DNA of 64,000 nucleotides, taken from positions 186,001 to 250,000 of the forward strand of contig JAMWET010006979.1 of the NCBI GenBank assembly GCA_024036415.1, written 5' to 3'. How positions within the stretch are numbered: the first letter of the stretch is position 1; each line of letters starts with the position of its first letter. The DNA is from Prochilodus magdalenae (taxonomy: Eukaryota; Chordata; Actinopteri; Characiformes; Prochilodontidae). The notes beneath the pieces were generated by a model, which saw only the letters and a list, made by a program, of their open reading frames with translations, searched no databases and had not been told where the DNA came from. Positions 36,775 through 51,400 of the stretch are shown here, one piece after another. Both the position numbers and the translations under genes were made by a program.

Positions 36775-36824
36775 CATTGTTTATGGTACATGTGTTAGAT
36801 TCAAAACAAGTACCATAAACAATG
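36775..36824. repeat. Perfect 15-bp inverted repeat (hairpin)
   Basis: Arm CATTGTTTATGGTAC (36775-36789) and arm GTACCATAAACAATG (36810-36824) are exact reverse complements around a 20-base spacer. It is a potential hairpin or cruciform just beyond the 5' side of the BEL relic. Function is unknown; it could be a small foldback element. Confidence 0.9.
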
Positions 36825-39800
36825 AAATCAGTCCTTTCTTACTTACTTAAATCAGACGGCAGAACAGTGTCTAAATGATATTTACCACCATTTCACCATC
36901 ATCAACATTACATATGAATTTTCAAACTCAATACTCATACACACTAAGATTCAAGGGGCATTTTGTTACAGTAAATAAAATGCCTTTATTTGTTTCGGAG
37001 AAGTGGTGAGCCCTGGTTTCTATCACAAGATAAAATTGCTGGTAGTCTCTTGCTGTCATGTTTTCTTATATTGAATAACAAAAAACAATTTTAAAAAGAG
37101 AATGACAACTTTTAACAAAATATGGAGAATTTAGTGCTTAGTTCTACTTCTAGTCATGTTGTGTTTTGTTCTCCTTTTGCTTCTGTTTGAGTCATTATAT
37201 AACTAACATGTCTCACCTCTGTTCATTGTAAAGCTCTGTGGCTGAAAGTCATTTTCCTAAAGGGAACTTGAGTTCGTCAGAATAAACATTGTCTATGTTA
37301 GTCACACCGCTTAATTGAAATTTGCAATGCACATCGCACACCAGGCTTACGTTGTTTACTACCTCCAGTCTCTGTACTTTTCCATTGTTGTTTCTTCTTT
37401 GACTAACAATTCTTTATCTTTGTGAATAAAACATACATAAAGCAGACCCAGAGGACCTTCAGGCTTAGAGGAAGACACGAGAGCAGGTTGTGTGGCTTTT
37501 TGGAACAAAGGATAAGAGAAATAAATCTGGCAAATGATGCCTGACGAACCGGATGGCATTTTTGGACGTTACTGAGATTGTTAGTGCGTAGTTGGATTCT
37601 TCCATAGAAGTCTAGCCTGTACCTTCTTCCTTTTATCTAGCTCAGACCATCAGCATGCATTTCCAGCTTGGGTGCGGAGCGATCTGTGATAAAGGCAGAG
37701 ATCAGCATAAAGAGAGATGAAAAGAGTGGTACAAGGAAGTGAGTGGCGGTTTAAAACAGCTCCAAACCACAAACCACAGCACTCGCACTGCCACCACAAA
37801 GAGTTTGCATAGTTCTCATATATTTAATGCCAGTCTTTCAACTTGCCTGTTTAGAAGCCTGTGCTTGACATCTTGTTGTACACGCAAGGGAATACAGATT
37901 CAAAGTATTTAATAATACTGTTTCAGGCACATTATGCACTATACTGTGTTGATCTGTATTCATATTCTAGCACTGGACACTGATGTTCATGGATTTAACT
38001 CTCATTTCAACTGTGATATGTTTCTATAACTGGTTATTATAGATCTGTTACTCATGGTTTACACTGATAGGCCTCTAGTAGTGACATCTGTAATCACTGG
38101 TTAATCACAGGCTCAGTTCTTTATGCACAGTTCACTACTGCATATCAACTGTCAAGGGCTGTTCTTTAATAATATAAAATTAAAGTTATGTTATTGTTTT
38201 GTTGTTCTCTTTTGGGTTCCCCATTTTATTCTTGGCTTCTTTAAAGGTTTCTTCTTCTTGCTCTAAGAAAGACACTAACAGCTTTGGCTTGCTCATTCGG
38301 AGCCTGGAGCAAGACTTTCTGTAGATCCGCTCTGTGATAACACCTGTTGTAAAACGCATACATTCATAAGTGACTTTTGAGTGACTTGTCTTTGCAAAAG
38401 GACCTCTGTCCTCACATCTTGTATAGATTCATTTAGGTTCCTTTTAACAGTTGCAATCTATATGTTGCTTATTTCAAAACAGAGGTGTCTTCTTCCAGAC
38501 TTCCAGTGAAAGCTAGATTCCAGTGAAAGCTGATATACTCTTACAGATAATGTGAGCTGTATGTTTACTCGATCTGCTGTTGTTGTACTTTTCCTTTTCG
38601 AAACAAACAGACTTGATCCAACGAACAACCTGGTAACAAGACACTATAGTTCACCCAGCTCAAACCTGCTAGCTACTGCTATTCCTCCACTATCACTGTC
38701 TTTCACACAATCCCATTATGTATCTTCTCCTCACAGTAACATATAGTTGTGGCATTACTGGGATTCTCATGGTCTTCTGACAGTGGGGTGAACAATGGCA
38801 ATACCTGGGTTACATTTAGCTACAAATAACTTACGAATTCAGTTTTTAGTGCATTGCGCATTTTAGGTTTTTTAACATTTTAACTCTAGATTTTTTTGAT
38901 GTTCAGGTAACAAAAAAAGTGAAAAATGCTTTGAATGACTTCTTTCGAGTGTGTTAGTGTGACAAGTATCATCTATATATGCATATTGTCATCTCTCACC
39001 ACATTATTGTACGTTATGGTATGTAAGTTCTGTTCGCTGTTAATATTATTTTTTAAAAAAGAAGAAAATAAAATAAAAGGTCAATCATTTGGCATGACTT
39101 TGTGGCATCAAGCATAATTATGATTTATGGACAGACAGACATTTTAGTAATTTTAGAGAGTTTCAGTTAGTGCACTATATTTACATATCACAACAATCTT
39201 CCTGATAATCCAGTCATTAAAGGTTAAGGAGCATGATTGTTGTGTAAATTTGGCAGGCAGTGTCATCTATGTGGGTAAAATCATGAATCATTTTGGCATC
39301 TTATAATGATCTTTGTGAGGGAGCTGATGTCCTCTCATTGGCATAACTAAACAATCTTGACCTGATATTTGCAGAGAAGTTAATAAGGTCCTTATAATAG
39401 CGTTGGCAATTTTTAAATTATTGAAACTGAATTTTCTATAAAGGGGCTCACGCATTTTGCCCCAATGGCCAAAGGCAAAAAAGGTCAAAGTGAACATAAA
39501 TATAAACTAAATATAAAAATACTCACAAAGCATAAATCAGTGAAGCTTTGTATATGCAACAGAATGTAAATAGCTACTTGCTACCCATTTCTGCACCATA
39601 TTTCCACAGGTATATTCTACTCCTGGAAGCTTAATTAAATTAGATCATTTTACCCAACAAATAGCACTGAAATTACTTTTAAAAAACGACGCACATTTTC
39701 AGGTTCATGCTGTTACATAATGAAGGTTAAACTCACTACGTGTTTCTTTCACATTTCACATTCTTTGAAGATTTCCCAAGAGACATTCATAACTTGCTCG

Positions 39801-40143
39801 CTGATATCTCTATGATTTCTGCAAAGATCTAATTCTGCAAAGGCTCATAACAAAAAAAAGGGTGGGGGGATTTTGCGTGACTACTATCTCAGGTATTTAA
39901 ACCGTCTTGAGAATGCCACCCCATCCCCACTGTTCTGTCTGTTTTATTGTGTCTGTCAGATGATTGTAGAAGTCCACGTGTAAAAACGATAAGATAGAAA
40001 CTAAAGTTTCAGGGCGTGCCTCTTCGACAACTGTGTTTCATGTAATCCCCCCCCCCCCCCTCTCTCTCTCTCTCTCTGTCACTTCTACACACATCAAATG
40101 AGCATTCTGACCATCAATAGATACAGTAAATACGAATGTGTAT
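36825..40143. other. Non-coding stretch
   Basis: No exon or family match was seen. Frames are 60-70 codons and without context. A C-run and (TC)n tract sits near the right end. Confidence 0.5.
40047..40078. repeat. C-run plus (TC)n tract
   Basis: About 14 C residues are followed by about eight TC units. Confidence 0.93.
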
Positions 40144-41518
40144 ACAACCCCAATTTCTTTTTAAAAGTTGAGAATTGTGTAAAACGTAATTAAAAACAGA
40201 ATGCAATGTTTTGAAAATCTCTTAAACCCATAGTTCATTTACAATAAAACATAGAACACATATCAGATGTTGAAAGTGAGACATTTTCCCATTTCATGGA
40301 AAGGACTAACTCATTTAGAACTTGATGGTAGCAATGCACCTCAGAATTAGGACTGGGGAAACATACTGTAAACCTGGAAAAGTAAGTGGTACTAAAACAT
40401 GACTTGGCATAAAAAGAGAGAAACAGAGTCTCTCAGAAGTAAAGATGGGCAGATGTTCACCATGAATGTAAAACTACAAATTGTCTAAAATCTAAAAATT
40501 GTGAAGACATTCCCCACCATACATAATATACCATAATATAATCAAACGATTCAGTGAATCTGGAGAAAGCCCTGTGCGCAAGGAACAATGCAGATGGTCA
40601 GTTTAGGATGATTAAAATCTTCAGGCCCTCAGGCGGTTGTGAATTTTAAAAAACATTCTTCTGTGCTGAAAATCATTATATGGGCTCTGGAACACTTCCA
40701 GAAATCATTGTCTGAATGAAATAGAAAACAGTTTTGTGGTCAGATAAATAAAAAATGTAAATTATTTTAGGAAACCACAGACGGCGTGTCCTGTGGTCTC
40801 CGGAGGAAAGGAACCATCTAGCTTGTTATCAGCTTACAGTTCAATAGCCTGCATCTCAGATGGTATGGAGTTACAGTAGTGCCTATGGCATGGGTAGCTT
40901 ACACGTCTGGAAAGCCATCATCAAGGCTGAACAATATGTAGAGATTTTAGAGTAACATATGCTCCCATCCAGGCTGTGTCTCCTTCAGGGAAGACATTGC
41001 ATATTTCAGCTAAACCACAGTGCTAATCCGCATACTACATCCATCACAACAGCGTGGCAGAAGAAGGTGCTCGGTGCTGAACTGGCCTGACTGCAGTCCA
41101 GACCTTTCAACAACAGAAATAAATAAAATAAAACACAACAAAGAAGACTCAGGACAGTTGAGCTGCTTGAATTTGGCATCAGACAATAAGACACAACATT
41201 CTTCTCCCAAAACTCTGGCAATTGATCTCTTCATTTCCCAAACGTTTACAGACTGTTGTTAAAAGAAGGTAGGATGCTACACAATAGTAGACATGGCCCT
41301 GTCCCAACATTTTTGAGATGTGTTGCTGCAAATAAGTTCTAAAAAAGTTAATGATTTTCATGAAATGGTAAAATGTCTCTCACTTTCAGCATCTGATAAG
41401 GTCTATTGTGAATCGAAATTAAATCTATAAGATTTGCAAATCATCGCATTCTGTTTTTATTAACATTTATTTATCCTTTATTTTACACTGTTTCCCAACT
41501 TTTTGGGAATTGGGGTTA
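40144..41518 (+). mobile_element. DNA transposon relic with ~165-bp terminal inverted repeats
   Basis: The left end ACAACCCCAATTTCTTTT and the reverse complement of the right end (TTAACCCCAATTCCCAAAAA) match, and the similarity continues about 165 bp inward (shared words GTAAAA, TAAAAACAGAATGC, TCAGATGTTGAAAGTGAGA and the right-arm equivalents). A plus-strand frame in the 3' half reads SVLNWPDCSPDLSTTE, resembling the WPxxSPDLNPIE block with the catalytic Glu in Tc1/mariner-type transposases. The coding part is otherwise broken. Ends of this ACAACCCCAATT type are abundant in fish genomes. Confidence 0.75.
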
Positions 41519-42330
41519 AATTTCAGTGAAGCATATAATTCAGCATTTCCAACTTTAGTTACAGCATGACATTACTCAGTAGAAAAACATGTTGATGATC
41601 TTTTTTTCCCATAAGAATAAATTCAGTGCAGCTATACAACATTATCACAGTGCGACAATGTCAAGCTTCTTATTGAGATATTTTTCCTATTTGTCTTGTT
41701 TTATAATGAACAAACATTTGTTTGGTCATTAATTTATAGTAATGTATGTGTACATTTGAAGGCATAAGCCTGAACAGGCATGGCTTTGTAAGATAAGCAT
41801 TTAAAAGTAGGCTATCATGCTTAGACTCCTCAAACTCTATTCATCCAAAGCAAGAAATATTATCCTTTTATATCCTTTTAAATATCTTATCCAGCATTTT
41901 CTGATGTTATCACCTGGTATACTAATGCCCAGTATTAGACTGGTGCTATCTCTAACTGTAATACTACTTTAAATAACTTCCCAGTGTTGCTACACCTGTG
42001 ACAAACAAGAATTACATGTATAGGCCTACATAGGTGCATAAATAAATAAGCATAAATTTACTTTCCAGAAGTAAAACCAGTGTTCCATTTCATGCAGATG
42101 TTATATAGAATCCCTACATTTTAATAGAAAACATGAATAAATTATAACATACTTTATTGAGCCTATAAATCTATTCTCTCTGTTATTCTTATTTTACACG
42201 CGTTTACTATACTAGGCAGTATTTAGGGCTTTGCGGAAAATCAATGACATAAGCGGGACATTACACAGACTGCTAAATTAGGAGACTTTTAATGAAGTTA
42301 GCTATTTTACACTGGCGAATACGCAAGCCA
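41519..42330. other. Non-coding upstream of arpc2
   Basis: AT-rich sequence with no exon or repeat recognised. Confidence 0.5.
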
Positions 42331-42493
42331 CCTATGCCGGGTCCTTCGAAAAACGGGGAGCGGAAGCGTCCCAGGCGGAAGAGGCCTGAAGTCAGTAAAT
42401 AATACAGTAAAGAAATTAAGAGGAATTTGGGGATAACAAGGATTATACGTATTTATTTATACTCAGCCTTGTACACATTTATACACCGGCGAC
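42331..42493 (+). promoter_or_regulatory. TATA-less arpc2 promoter and 5' UTR
   Basis: GC-richer sequence directly before the arpc2 start contains two CGGAAG words (near 42361 and 42376) that fit ETS-family sites, usual in housekeeping promoters without a TATA box. The transcription start cannot be placed exactly. Confidence 0.5.
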
Positions 42494-45400
42494 ATGATTC
42501 TTCTGGAAATTAACAACCGGATCATTGAGGAGACGCTGAGTCTGAAATTTGAAAGCGCAGCAAACGGGTGAGAAACACTGACAGTAGTGAAGGAAGTCTT
42601 TAGTCTGGGATCAGCACTATCATCATTGACTCTTCTTTCTATTTTTGTTTTCTGTTACTTTTCTGTGGTACTTTTGCTCTGAGTCCTACTGGTCTGATTT
42701 TCTTTTTTGGCTATCTGGTTATCTGTTAGCTTCGTGTCCAGCTCATTTCCCCTTAGCCCGGTTAGTGCGGGTGTGTCCCTGCAGCTGGAACCTGCACCTA
42801 CAGCATATAGCCCTATTCAGCTTTATTCTGCTATATTCTGCTGTATTTTGCCTTAAAACCGTCGCTGACTATTCTGCACTCCACTGCTTCGTGTCTGCCG
42901 TAGTCTGCCGTAGTCTGCGGTAGTCTGCGGTAGTCTGCGTTATTAAGTTGTAGTCTGCCTCTAGTCTACTCTGCCCCGTGCTGTGTTCTGAGTTACGCAT
43001 TCTTCTGCTACATGCTCTTCCTCTTACTCATATTGCCTCTGTAACATCTTCAACCTTGCCCTGTCGTCTTCTTACTTTAACTAGCTTATTCCTCCATATG
43101 CACTATTGTTTTATCTTTCTTTACTTATCCTCTGTTTCTCCTTATATTGGCTTTAAACAAAACGTGACACTGTTTTATTCTTCCTTGTTTTACATTGTTT
43201 TGCTCATCCTTCCACTGTTCTGTTTATAAAGTCTTTATTCTTTCTTTTACCCCCGTTGCCTCTTATTTAGTTGGAAGTGATTTTATTTCTGATTTACAAA
43301 CGGCCACTTCCAGCTGGCTAGCCAGTAGGTAAAAAAGGTTTATTATGCTGATAATGATACTGAGCTGTTTGACAGCCATATGTGTGAATCACTTTAACTG
43401 ACATCGTAGAAGTCAAATACAAGTACAATTGTGAATGTATGAGCAACAAATGAAACTGAGCATAAGTGTGATGAGCTGTCACAGTAATAAAGACTACTTT
43501 TTGGCCTCTGCATGGAGATGTCCCTTGTGCAGGCTCCTGTATTTTTAGAAAGAAAAAAAGTTTAGAGTGAATACCAAACTCTGTCCTGTCATGTTCTGAT
43601 GGAGAGATGCCATGCATCAACTTGTCTTGCAGCATGGCTGAAGCTGTAATTACTCAATAATGCAGTAGTAAACACTTCATTTTATCCTTATTTGAAAGGA
43701 GATACCAAATATCTATTGATAGTTCTTGGCAGTGACTGACTGCATGTTTTCAGGACTCATGTTTGCTAAATCTGTTTGTTAATATTTCATCCTCCTGTAG
43801 GAATAAACCGGAAGCTGTGGAAGTCACTTTTGCCGGTAAGTTTAACCATGGCCCCAGAATGTTGGTCATTGACCTTGTTTAGTTTACAGTGAATTCTGTT
43901 TTGTAGTATTGTAATTAGATTCCTGTTTGTCCTCTATGTTTTTTTGTTTGTTTGTTTGTTTTTTTTATGACTTATTTAATTACTTCCACTGCTGTATGTG
44001 GGATGGTCAGACCTCTGAGAAGACTTGGTCTTGTCTGTTTCCAGTGATGAAAAATTACACAATAATTAGTATTTATAAAATATAAAACATTTCTAAATTG
44101 TGGGCTTTAGAACTAACACATACTTTGATTGGCATTATAGAGAAACGCAATGCTTATTTCTCTAGAGTTACATATAGAATAAAACAAGTAACGAACACAT
44201 ACATTTTGGTGTAGTAGACAGTGAGCTTGGTGTGACCATTGTGTTTTTCCAGAGAACCAATAAGTACACAAATATTAGTCTAAAATTTTAGTATCTAAAA
44301 TAAGTCCATCCAATGCCATTTATTTATTGTAGCCAGTTATCTGCAAATATCGATATGATTCCCATATTGTTGTGTATTGCTAGTAATTATAATATTTATT
44401 GTCATCATTGTACAGTTTCTGTTATTTAGCATTGTAGGTGGTGTGTAAATATTATGGTTGATGTTGCAGACTTTGATGGTGTCCTCTACCACATCTCAAA
44501 CCCTAATGGAGATAAGACCAAAGTGATGGTCAGCATCTCGCTTAAATTCTACAAGGAGCTGCAGGAACATGGAACTGATGAGGTACATCCCTCTGCAACA
44601 CACCACTTTTAGTACACAACAGTATGGACAGCTCATATACTTTCCAAAGATACTGCTTAGTGGGATTTTGTTTGGTTAGTTTTTTTCCCCCTAGAATACG
44701 ATAGTGGCTAGGTGACATTTCAGGATATCACTAGCATTCTGCTGAGCAGGAGCAGAGAGGTGCTGATCTGTAAACCTAAAAGATCTCAGGATGGAAAGCT
44801 CTCATAAGATCTAATCATCACCATTTAAGGGAAAGAGAGACTGCTGTTGTCTCTGGCTAAGAACAGGAAGTGCTCTGATGACCCCTAGTGACTGGTGGCT
44901 ATAGGCTTGGCCAAAAAAGAGGAAGTGTACTAAATAAAGATTTTAGTGATGTCAGTAGACCAAGCTTGCGTGGCTATACATGAACCAGTACTGAAGCTGA
45001 GGTTTTTTTTGTGTATTAACTATGTAAAAGTCATAAGCAGCTAAGCCATTTGTGTTGTAGATAAGTCTATTCAATTCGACAAGCCTAATTCAAACCCAGT
45101 ACTGACTAAAACACTCCTTATAACTTTCACAAAATTGGTTGGAACTAAACTGCTGTATGCTGAATAGATAGATAAAAATGTCCCAGATTTCTGTGCTTCC
45201 ATTTGTGAACAGCATAAAATAGGGTGTGTCTTCCTTGATGGGTGGATTGGAAATGCTTAAACGTACGGTCACAACTTGCTTTATTACTAGCTTTCTCAAA
45301 CTGTACATTGTGTTACATATAGTTCAGATATTAGTACAAGTCAATACCTCTTTCATATGGGGAGATGAAGTGATAGTAGATTACACATACAGCTGCCCTT

Positions 45401-48400
45401 TGTTTACAGTTCCGCCCTTCGAAACAGATGTCAAAACAGTGCAAGGTATTTGAGGACTGAGTAAAATGTCGGTGTAGCGTGTCGCCGAAGTTGAAACCTC
45501 TCATTATGGTTAAGACCACATTACAGTAATAATTGTTGCATGTGTTCTTCCTTTGCCTTCCTCAGTAAATTCCTTTTAACTGGCACATAATCAAAGTTAA
45601 TTAGCTTTAAACCTAAAATGCATTGCGGTATAACAAAAGAATACCTGTCTTAATTGTATACTTTGTAAGTTCAAACTGACACTAATAGCTAAATTAACTT
45701 CCATTTTCAGCTCTTAAAGAGGGTTTATGGAAATTTCCTCGTGGCACCTGAGTCAGGTATGTCAGCTTACTTTGTTTACAGGATGTTATGAATGCAGCAT
45801 GCATTGTTTAGATAATACATGTTTTCTTTTTTGTTTGTAGGCATGCTAAAATAAAAGCTAGTGAACATTATATTTTTTTTTTATTTTTTTTTTTTTTACA
45901 TACATTTGAGCACAGTGGTCACCCCTCATGTGCAAAACTTACATGATGAATGACCCACAGTAAAGGATCTCTTTAACTTGCTTTAAATTAAGCAAAGAGA
46001 GTAAAGCATGTTATTAACTTATTTTTTCAAGGCACAGTGATGACATGCAACGGCCTCTCAGGTTTTGTTATTGCTATTTTTAACTTTTTGTTGCTGGTGC
46101 ATCATTGCTGTGTTGCTGTTTGTGTTCTTATCTCTATTCAAGGCTACAACGTGTCCTTGCTGTTTGATTTGGAAGCGCTACCTGCAAACAAGGAAGAGGT
46201 TGTTCACCAGGCGGGCATGCTGAAGAGGAACTGCTTTGCGTCTGTCTTTGAGAAGTACTTCAAATTCCAGGAGGAGGGCAAAGAGGGCGAGAAGAGGGCT
46301 GTGGTCCACTACCGTGATGATGAGTCCATGTAGGCTTATGTTCCATTTTCAAAGCACAGTTAGAGTTTTCAGTTACAAAAAGTCTTCATTTGTACATGCT
46401 TTATCTCAGCTGGGAAGTAGATGTTCAGGTTTCCTAATGTTATGAACCATTGCAAACTCTATTTTGGCATTAACAAGTGGCTGTCACAATACTAAACAAA
46501 GGCAAAAACCCTATGAAAGACGAAAGGGACAAAGCTGTTCTTGTGTTTTGTCTATTTGCACTTAAAGGAGGTCTTTTCCAAATGATTATTAAAAACACAT
46601 AGCGGAAATGTGCCGTCTCTGCTTTAGTAATGCTACACTTCCCTATACTTACATTGCGGTTTCTGTGCCCACGTGGCATAAATGTCATAGCAGTCTTTTG
46701 GAACTGTAGCATGCAAAGAGGTGATGCTCAAAATAATATAACTATTAAACAACATGAGTGTACTCAGTGAAATTAATTATTATAAAATATTTATAAAATG
46801 AAATAAAATATTATAAAATTATTTTTTTAGATTTCAACCGCCAGCCAGTCAAATTAATGTATTATTTTATTTTTTAAAATATAATTACATAACTTATATG
46901 ATTAAAATTAGACTAATAAAGTTGTTATTTTGACTAATTAGGTCCAATTTGTAAGTTAAGTTTCAATTTGAAAAGCTCTCTTCTCTGAAGGAAACAAGTT
47001 TAATATATTATATATCGTTTTGTGCCGCTCATATGAAGTCTTTCTGCTATTTATTTGCTTAGATAAGCTGTTAAACTGGTAGGTAAGCTGCTAAACTGCC
47101 CCACCTGCCAGCTCAAAGTGTCGTTAAATTGTTGTAATTGGCACCTCGCTTACTAAATCTGCACCTTTGTTTTTGTTTTTTTGGGTTGGCACTTGTAGTC
47201 CTGGAGACCTGATGAGTGACTGCAAACTTTTGTGTTTGCTCTACTCCACCACACCTAATTAAACTCATTAAAAGTGTTAATTAGCCGTTTAGGTAAATTG
47301 ATACTGATAGATACCTGGCGTATGAGGTGGATTAGTGACTGTGAATTGACTGTGCTAACCCTGCTTTACAGCCTTACATAACGCTTAATATCAACAGCAA
47401 CACTGGCATCTGCATGAGTAGATCTAGTAAAGGTTTTTGTTTGTTTCACAGGTACGTGGAGGCAAAGAAAGACAGAGTGACGGTGGTTTTCAGCACCGTC
47501 TTCAAGGATGATGATGATGTCATCATCGGAAAAGTATTTATGCAGGTCAGGTGTCTTTCTTTAGTTTTAGCTGGTTCTATTATTGGACATATCATTGGTG
47601 TATTTTTGTGTGTGCACAAAACGGCTAAACACATTCTTTTATATCACTGCTATAGGGCCCGCATCTTTTTTGTCTCATTTTGTAGTATGTAAACGCTTTT
47701 ATAGTACATACATGGAAACTGAGCTGATTTTTGGTGATGTTATGTACATATATTAACCTATTCAGCCTACAGCAGTCTGGCTGAAGTTAGTGTGTTGGCT
47801 GAAGGAGTGTTTCAGCTCAGACTGTTTGTGTTCAGAATGGAGGTAATTTACATAATCAAACAGTAAGCCTGTTAATTCATGAATTAAACATAGATTGTGA
47901 CTGTTTTTCGGGCATAAACGCACATGAAGTAGACCTCAGATGTACAGATGCTCAGATACTATAATGACATAAAGGGTATGAGCCCTCTAATGTGATTCGT
48001 GAAAGAACACTTACGGATCAGCTGTAACATATATATTTGCATAAGACCAGTCGACCTTTATTGTAATCCCCAGGTACATTAGGGTGGCCCTCATTTTCCT
48101 CAGGTAACTACAGAGATGGGTGAGCGTTCCTGGGCCCATATTCTACTTTTTCATAAACTTACCATGTATAAAGACAGATCGAACTAAAGGCCGACTGATC
48201 TTGAGCTGGACCTAGGGCTCAGCAGGACCTACAAATGAAATGTTCCTGAGAGATCTTGTATGCATGTTCACGCTCTGTCTCTCTCTGCCTGGCTGTTTCA
48301 GGAGTTTAAGGAGGGACGGCGAGCGAGTCACACAGCTCCACAGGTGCTGTTCAGTCACAGAGAGCCCCCTTTGGAACTGAAGGACACAGACGCTGCTGTG

Positions 48401-51400
48401 GGTGACAACATCGGTTACATCACTTTCGGTATGTCCACGATCTATAACCATCCATATTCATTGTATATTTTGTAAGGCTGTACCCGACTCAGAATTTTGT
48501 CAGTCGAATCGGATTCGCCCGCCCTGGTCGACGATTCGACTACTTGCTCACGTTTTTTCTCCATGTACATCATCTAGTAATCAGTAAATCAATTTGCATA
48601 CTGTTCAGATCTGATATCCTCCTCATTTAGAAAGTCAGCAGAGTCACAGGCTCTGATCACAGTATGATGATCGATCTGAATTGGAGCCTGATTTAATTAC
48701 AAGATATTAGATTTAATTTATTCAGATTCTCTTCAAAACCTCCTCTAGACTGTCTCTGCGACATCGTTCCACCCGTGTGGAAGCTTCACAGCTTCAGCTG
48801 CCTTCAGCTGAACTGCTAGCGCACGATGTCACGTGGATTTAAGCTTTTTAGCAAGCATGCGTCATAGCCCAGCTAGAACCTTAATATATATTTATTATTC
48901 CCCCTTTAATAATTATTAAAATGTCTTTTTACATTCTTAAAGTTCTTGTGGATTTTTGTAAGCTTTAGTCTGTTTTACGGAAGAAGAAAAAAAGGTAACT
49001 GTTGTCAGTCGACTTGAAGGGTCTCAGTCGACTTAAAGGGTCGCCTACTGACGATTTGACTCGTCGACTTCTAGAGGGCAGCCCTAATATTTTGAATGTG
49101 TTCTGCCCTGCTGATGCACAACAACCGGACTCTTGAAAACAAGCCGGAAGCCATGCATGTGTAGGAAGAAGTGTGTGCTGATAGAAATGCGGTTTTGACA
49201 GCAGATTCTTCTGACACCTTAGCATTATGTACTAGCTTTGTGGAGGTCTACGATACTAGTGTGATGCTTGTGCAAAACCCTGACATGTAATGAGTCCTTT
49301 CTGTTGTGATGCTGTCCTTGTCTTTCTTTTGTAGTCCTCTTTCCCCGCCATACCAACGCAAACGCTAGAGACAACACCATCAATCTCATCCACACCTTCA
49401 GAGACTACCTGCACTACCACATCAAGTGCTCCAAGGTAAAAGAACACTTCATAAAGCTGCACTCACCACTGGATGCTGCCTGTTCAACATTTAAGGACAC
49501 ACTTTTTAAAATATGTTAATGAATGAGGATGTTGTCTTTGTTGATGTGCTCAACTCAACTAATATAAAAAAATATTTAAAAAAAAAACAGGTTTTACATC
49601 TTACTGCTTTCTTTGTAAGAACTGCCAAACTGGAAGAACCACTAGGCCAGCCGTGGTAGGCTGTTTTACATCCTTAGGGCAAACAGTTTTCAGTGTGTGC
49701 TCTTAACCATAGTTTAGAAAAGAGGACTGTCATTCAATCATTAGGGCCATTCCACAACTTCTGAAGTTATCTCTGGTTGTAGGATGTATGAACATGTTAC
49801 ATTGACTTCCATTGAAAGTTAAGAACAAGTTATATATAATAAAATATACACAATATACAATGTAAAAAAGACCAGTTCCAAAGCTTTAGAGTCCACTCTC
49901 AATACCCATACCAAGGGAGGCCCTTTAGTGCACATGGAGTGTTGAGTTTTATTCAACAGCTTTTTTTCTACCTAATTAAAAACAGCAATGAAAATCAATT
50001 TCAACAGAAAGCCAAGTGTCCTCATGCTTTTCATGGGCAAAGATGTGTGCTTCTGTTGTTTGTATTTAATTTAGTTATCATTAGCTTATTTGTGTACCTG
50101 CATTTATGGAGCTGACCTGTGAACTATAGCGTGCCATGCCGGTGTCTTCCTTTAGTACTGAGTTATGATTGCAATGAACTGTAGCTTTGGCTTGTGGCCA
50201 AACTGTAAATAATTCAGGTTCTTTACTGTGGATCATGTTTTTTGATAAGATCTATTCCATTCAAACCTCCCTTTTCTCACACCATCTATTTTCAGGCTTA
50301 CATTCATACACGCATGAGAGCCAAGACCTCCGATTTTTTGAAGGTGCTGAACAGAGCAAGACCAGACGCTGAGAAAAAGGAGATGAAGACCATCTCGTAA
50401 GTGCTACTACACACCTAAACAAGTTGTCCATTCATGTTGCACACTGCATAAAATCTTGGGTGCCCATACAAATTAACCATAGTCCATTTTCTTCATAATA
50501 TGCTCTGAGTAGAATTTCTGCATGTAGATTGGTCATTAAAATATGAACTGGGATTTTGATGAATCACAGTGAAATTAATTTTGCAGTTTAGAAAGCATTC
50601 CCAAATGTTTTTGTAAGAGGAACTTGAGAATAAATTGCCCCTGCTTGTTCTAACACATATGGGGTTACAATATATTTTGTTTTACTTTTGGCTTACTTAC
50701 TGTTTCATGTGCAATGTAAAAATGTCAAATTTTGTTTAATTGTTATTTATTGACTTCAAAAAAAGCTACTAAACCACAAAACAGCTACTACTGTTTTTAT
50801 CCTTACTGGGCCCAACACAGAGTCACATACTGGTTGTGCATATACTAGGGCTGTCCCTTATTTTAAACAAGAGCTTCCTAATAAGACTCCAGAATTGGCA
50901 AACATGTCACAGTCTAATTTAGCATAAATGTTTTCATTAAAGAAGCTAAGGGAAATTATGTATAATTATGAATAATTAATGTTCCCCTAATGACACACTG
51001 CAATGCCTTATAATGCCATGACTACAGGGCATATTTTAAAAAACAGATCTGGTTTCCTCCTGAATGATGGTTGTTGATGTATAAGCACGTCCAGCAAATA
51101 CGCCTTGAAAAATCCTGAAATATAAAAGTAATTCAGGTTGCTCACCATCGTACAACAAATACTTTTCAATGCAAAGCCAGTGATTTTCACTATCACATGA
51201 GTAACTTTCACTTTAGAGAAAGTTTTTCAAAGGCAAAAGACATTTTGTATGATAAGATCGCATGTGTCAATTCAGCCATGGGGTCTGCAGTTATAGCCAC
51301 TAAAGTTGATGTTAAGGGTAGTTCAGATGTCAGCCAAATAGAGTTTGGCTTGGATTCAGTAATGTCGTTTTTAAAAAAATGCAATTTATATTTCAGGTTT

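Noticed and set aside
50848..50880. TAGGGCTGTCCC word in arpc2 intron 9, like a hAT end
   Set aside because: No partner end or target duplication could be found, so it may be a solitary fragment or chance.
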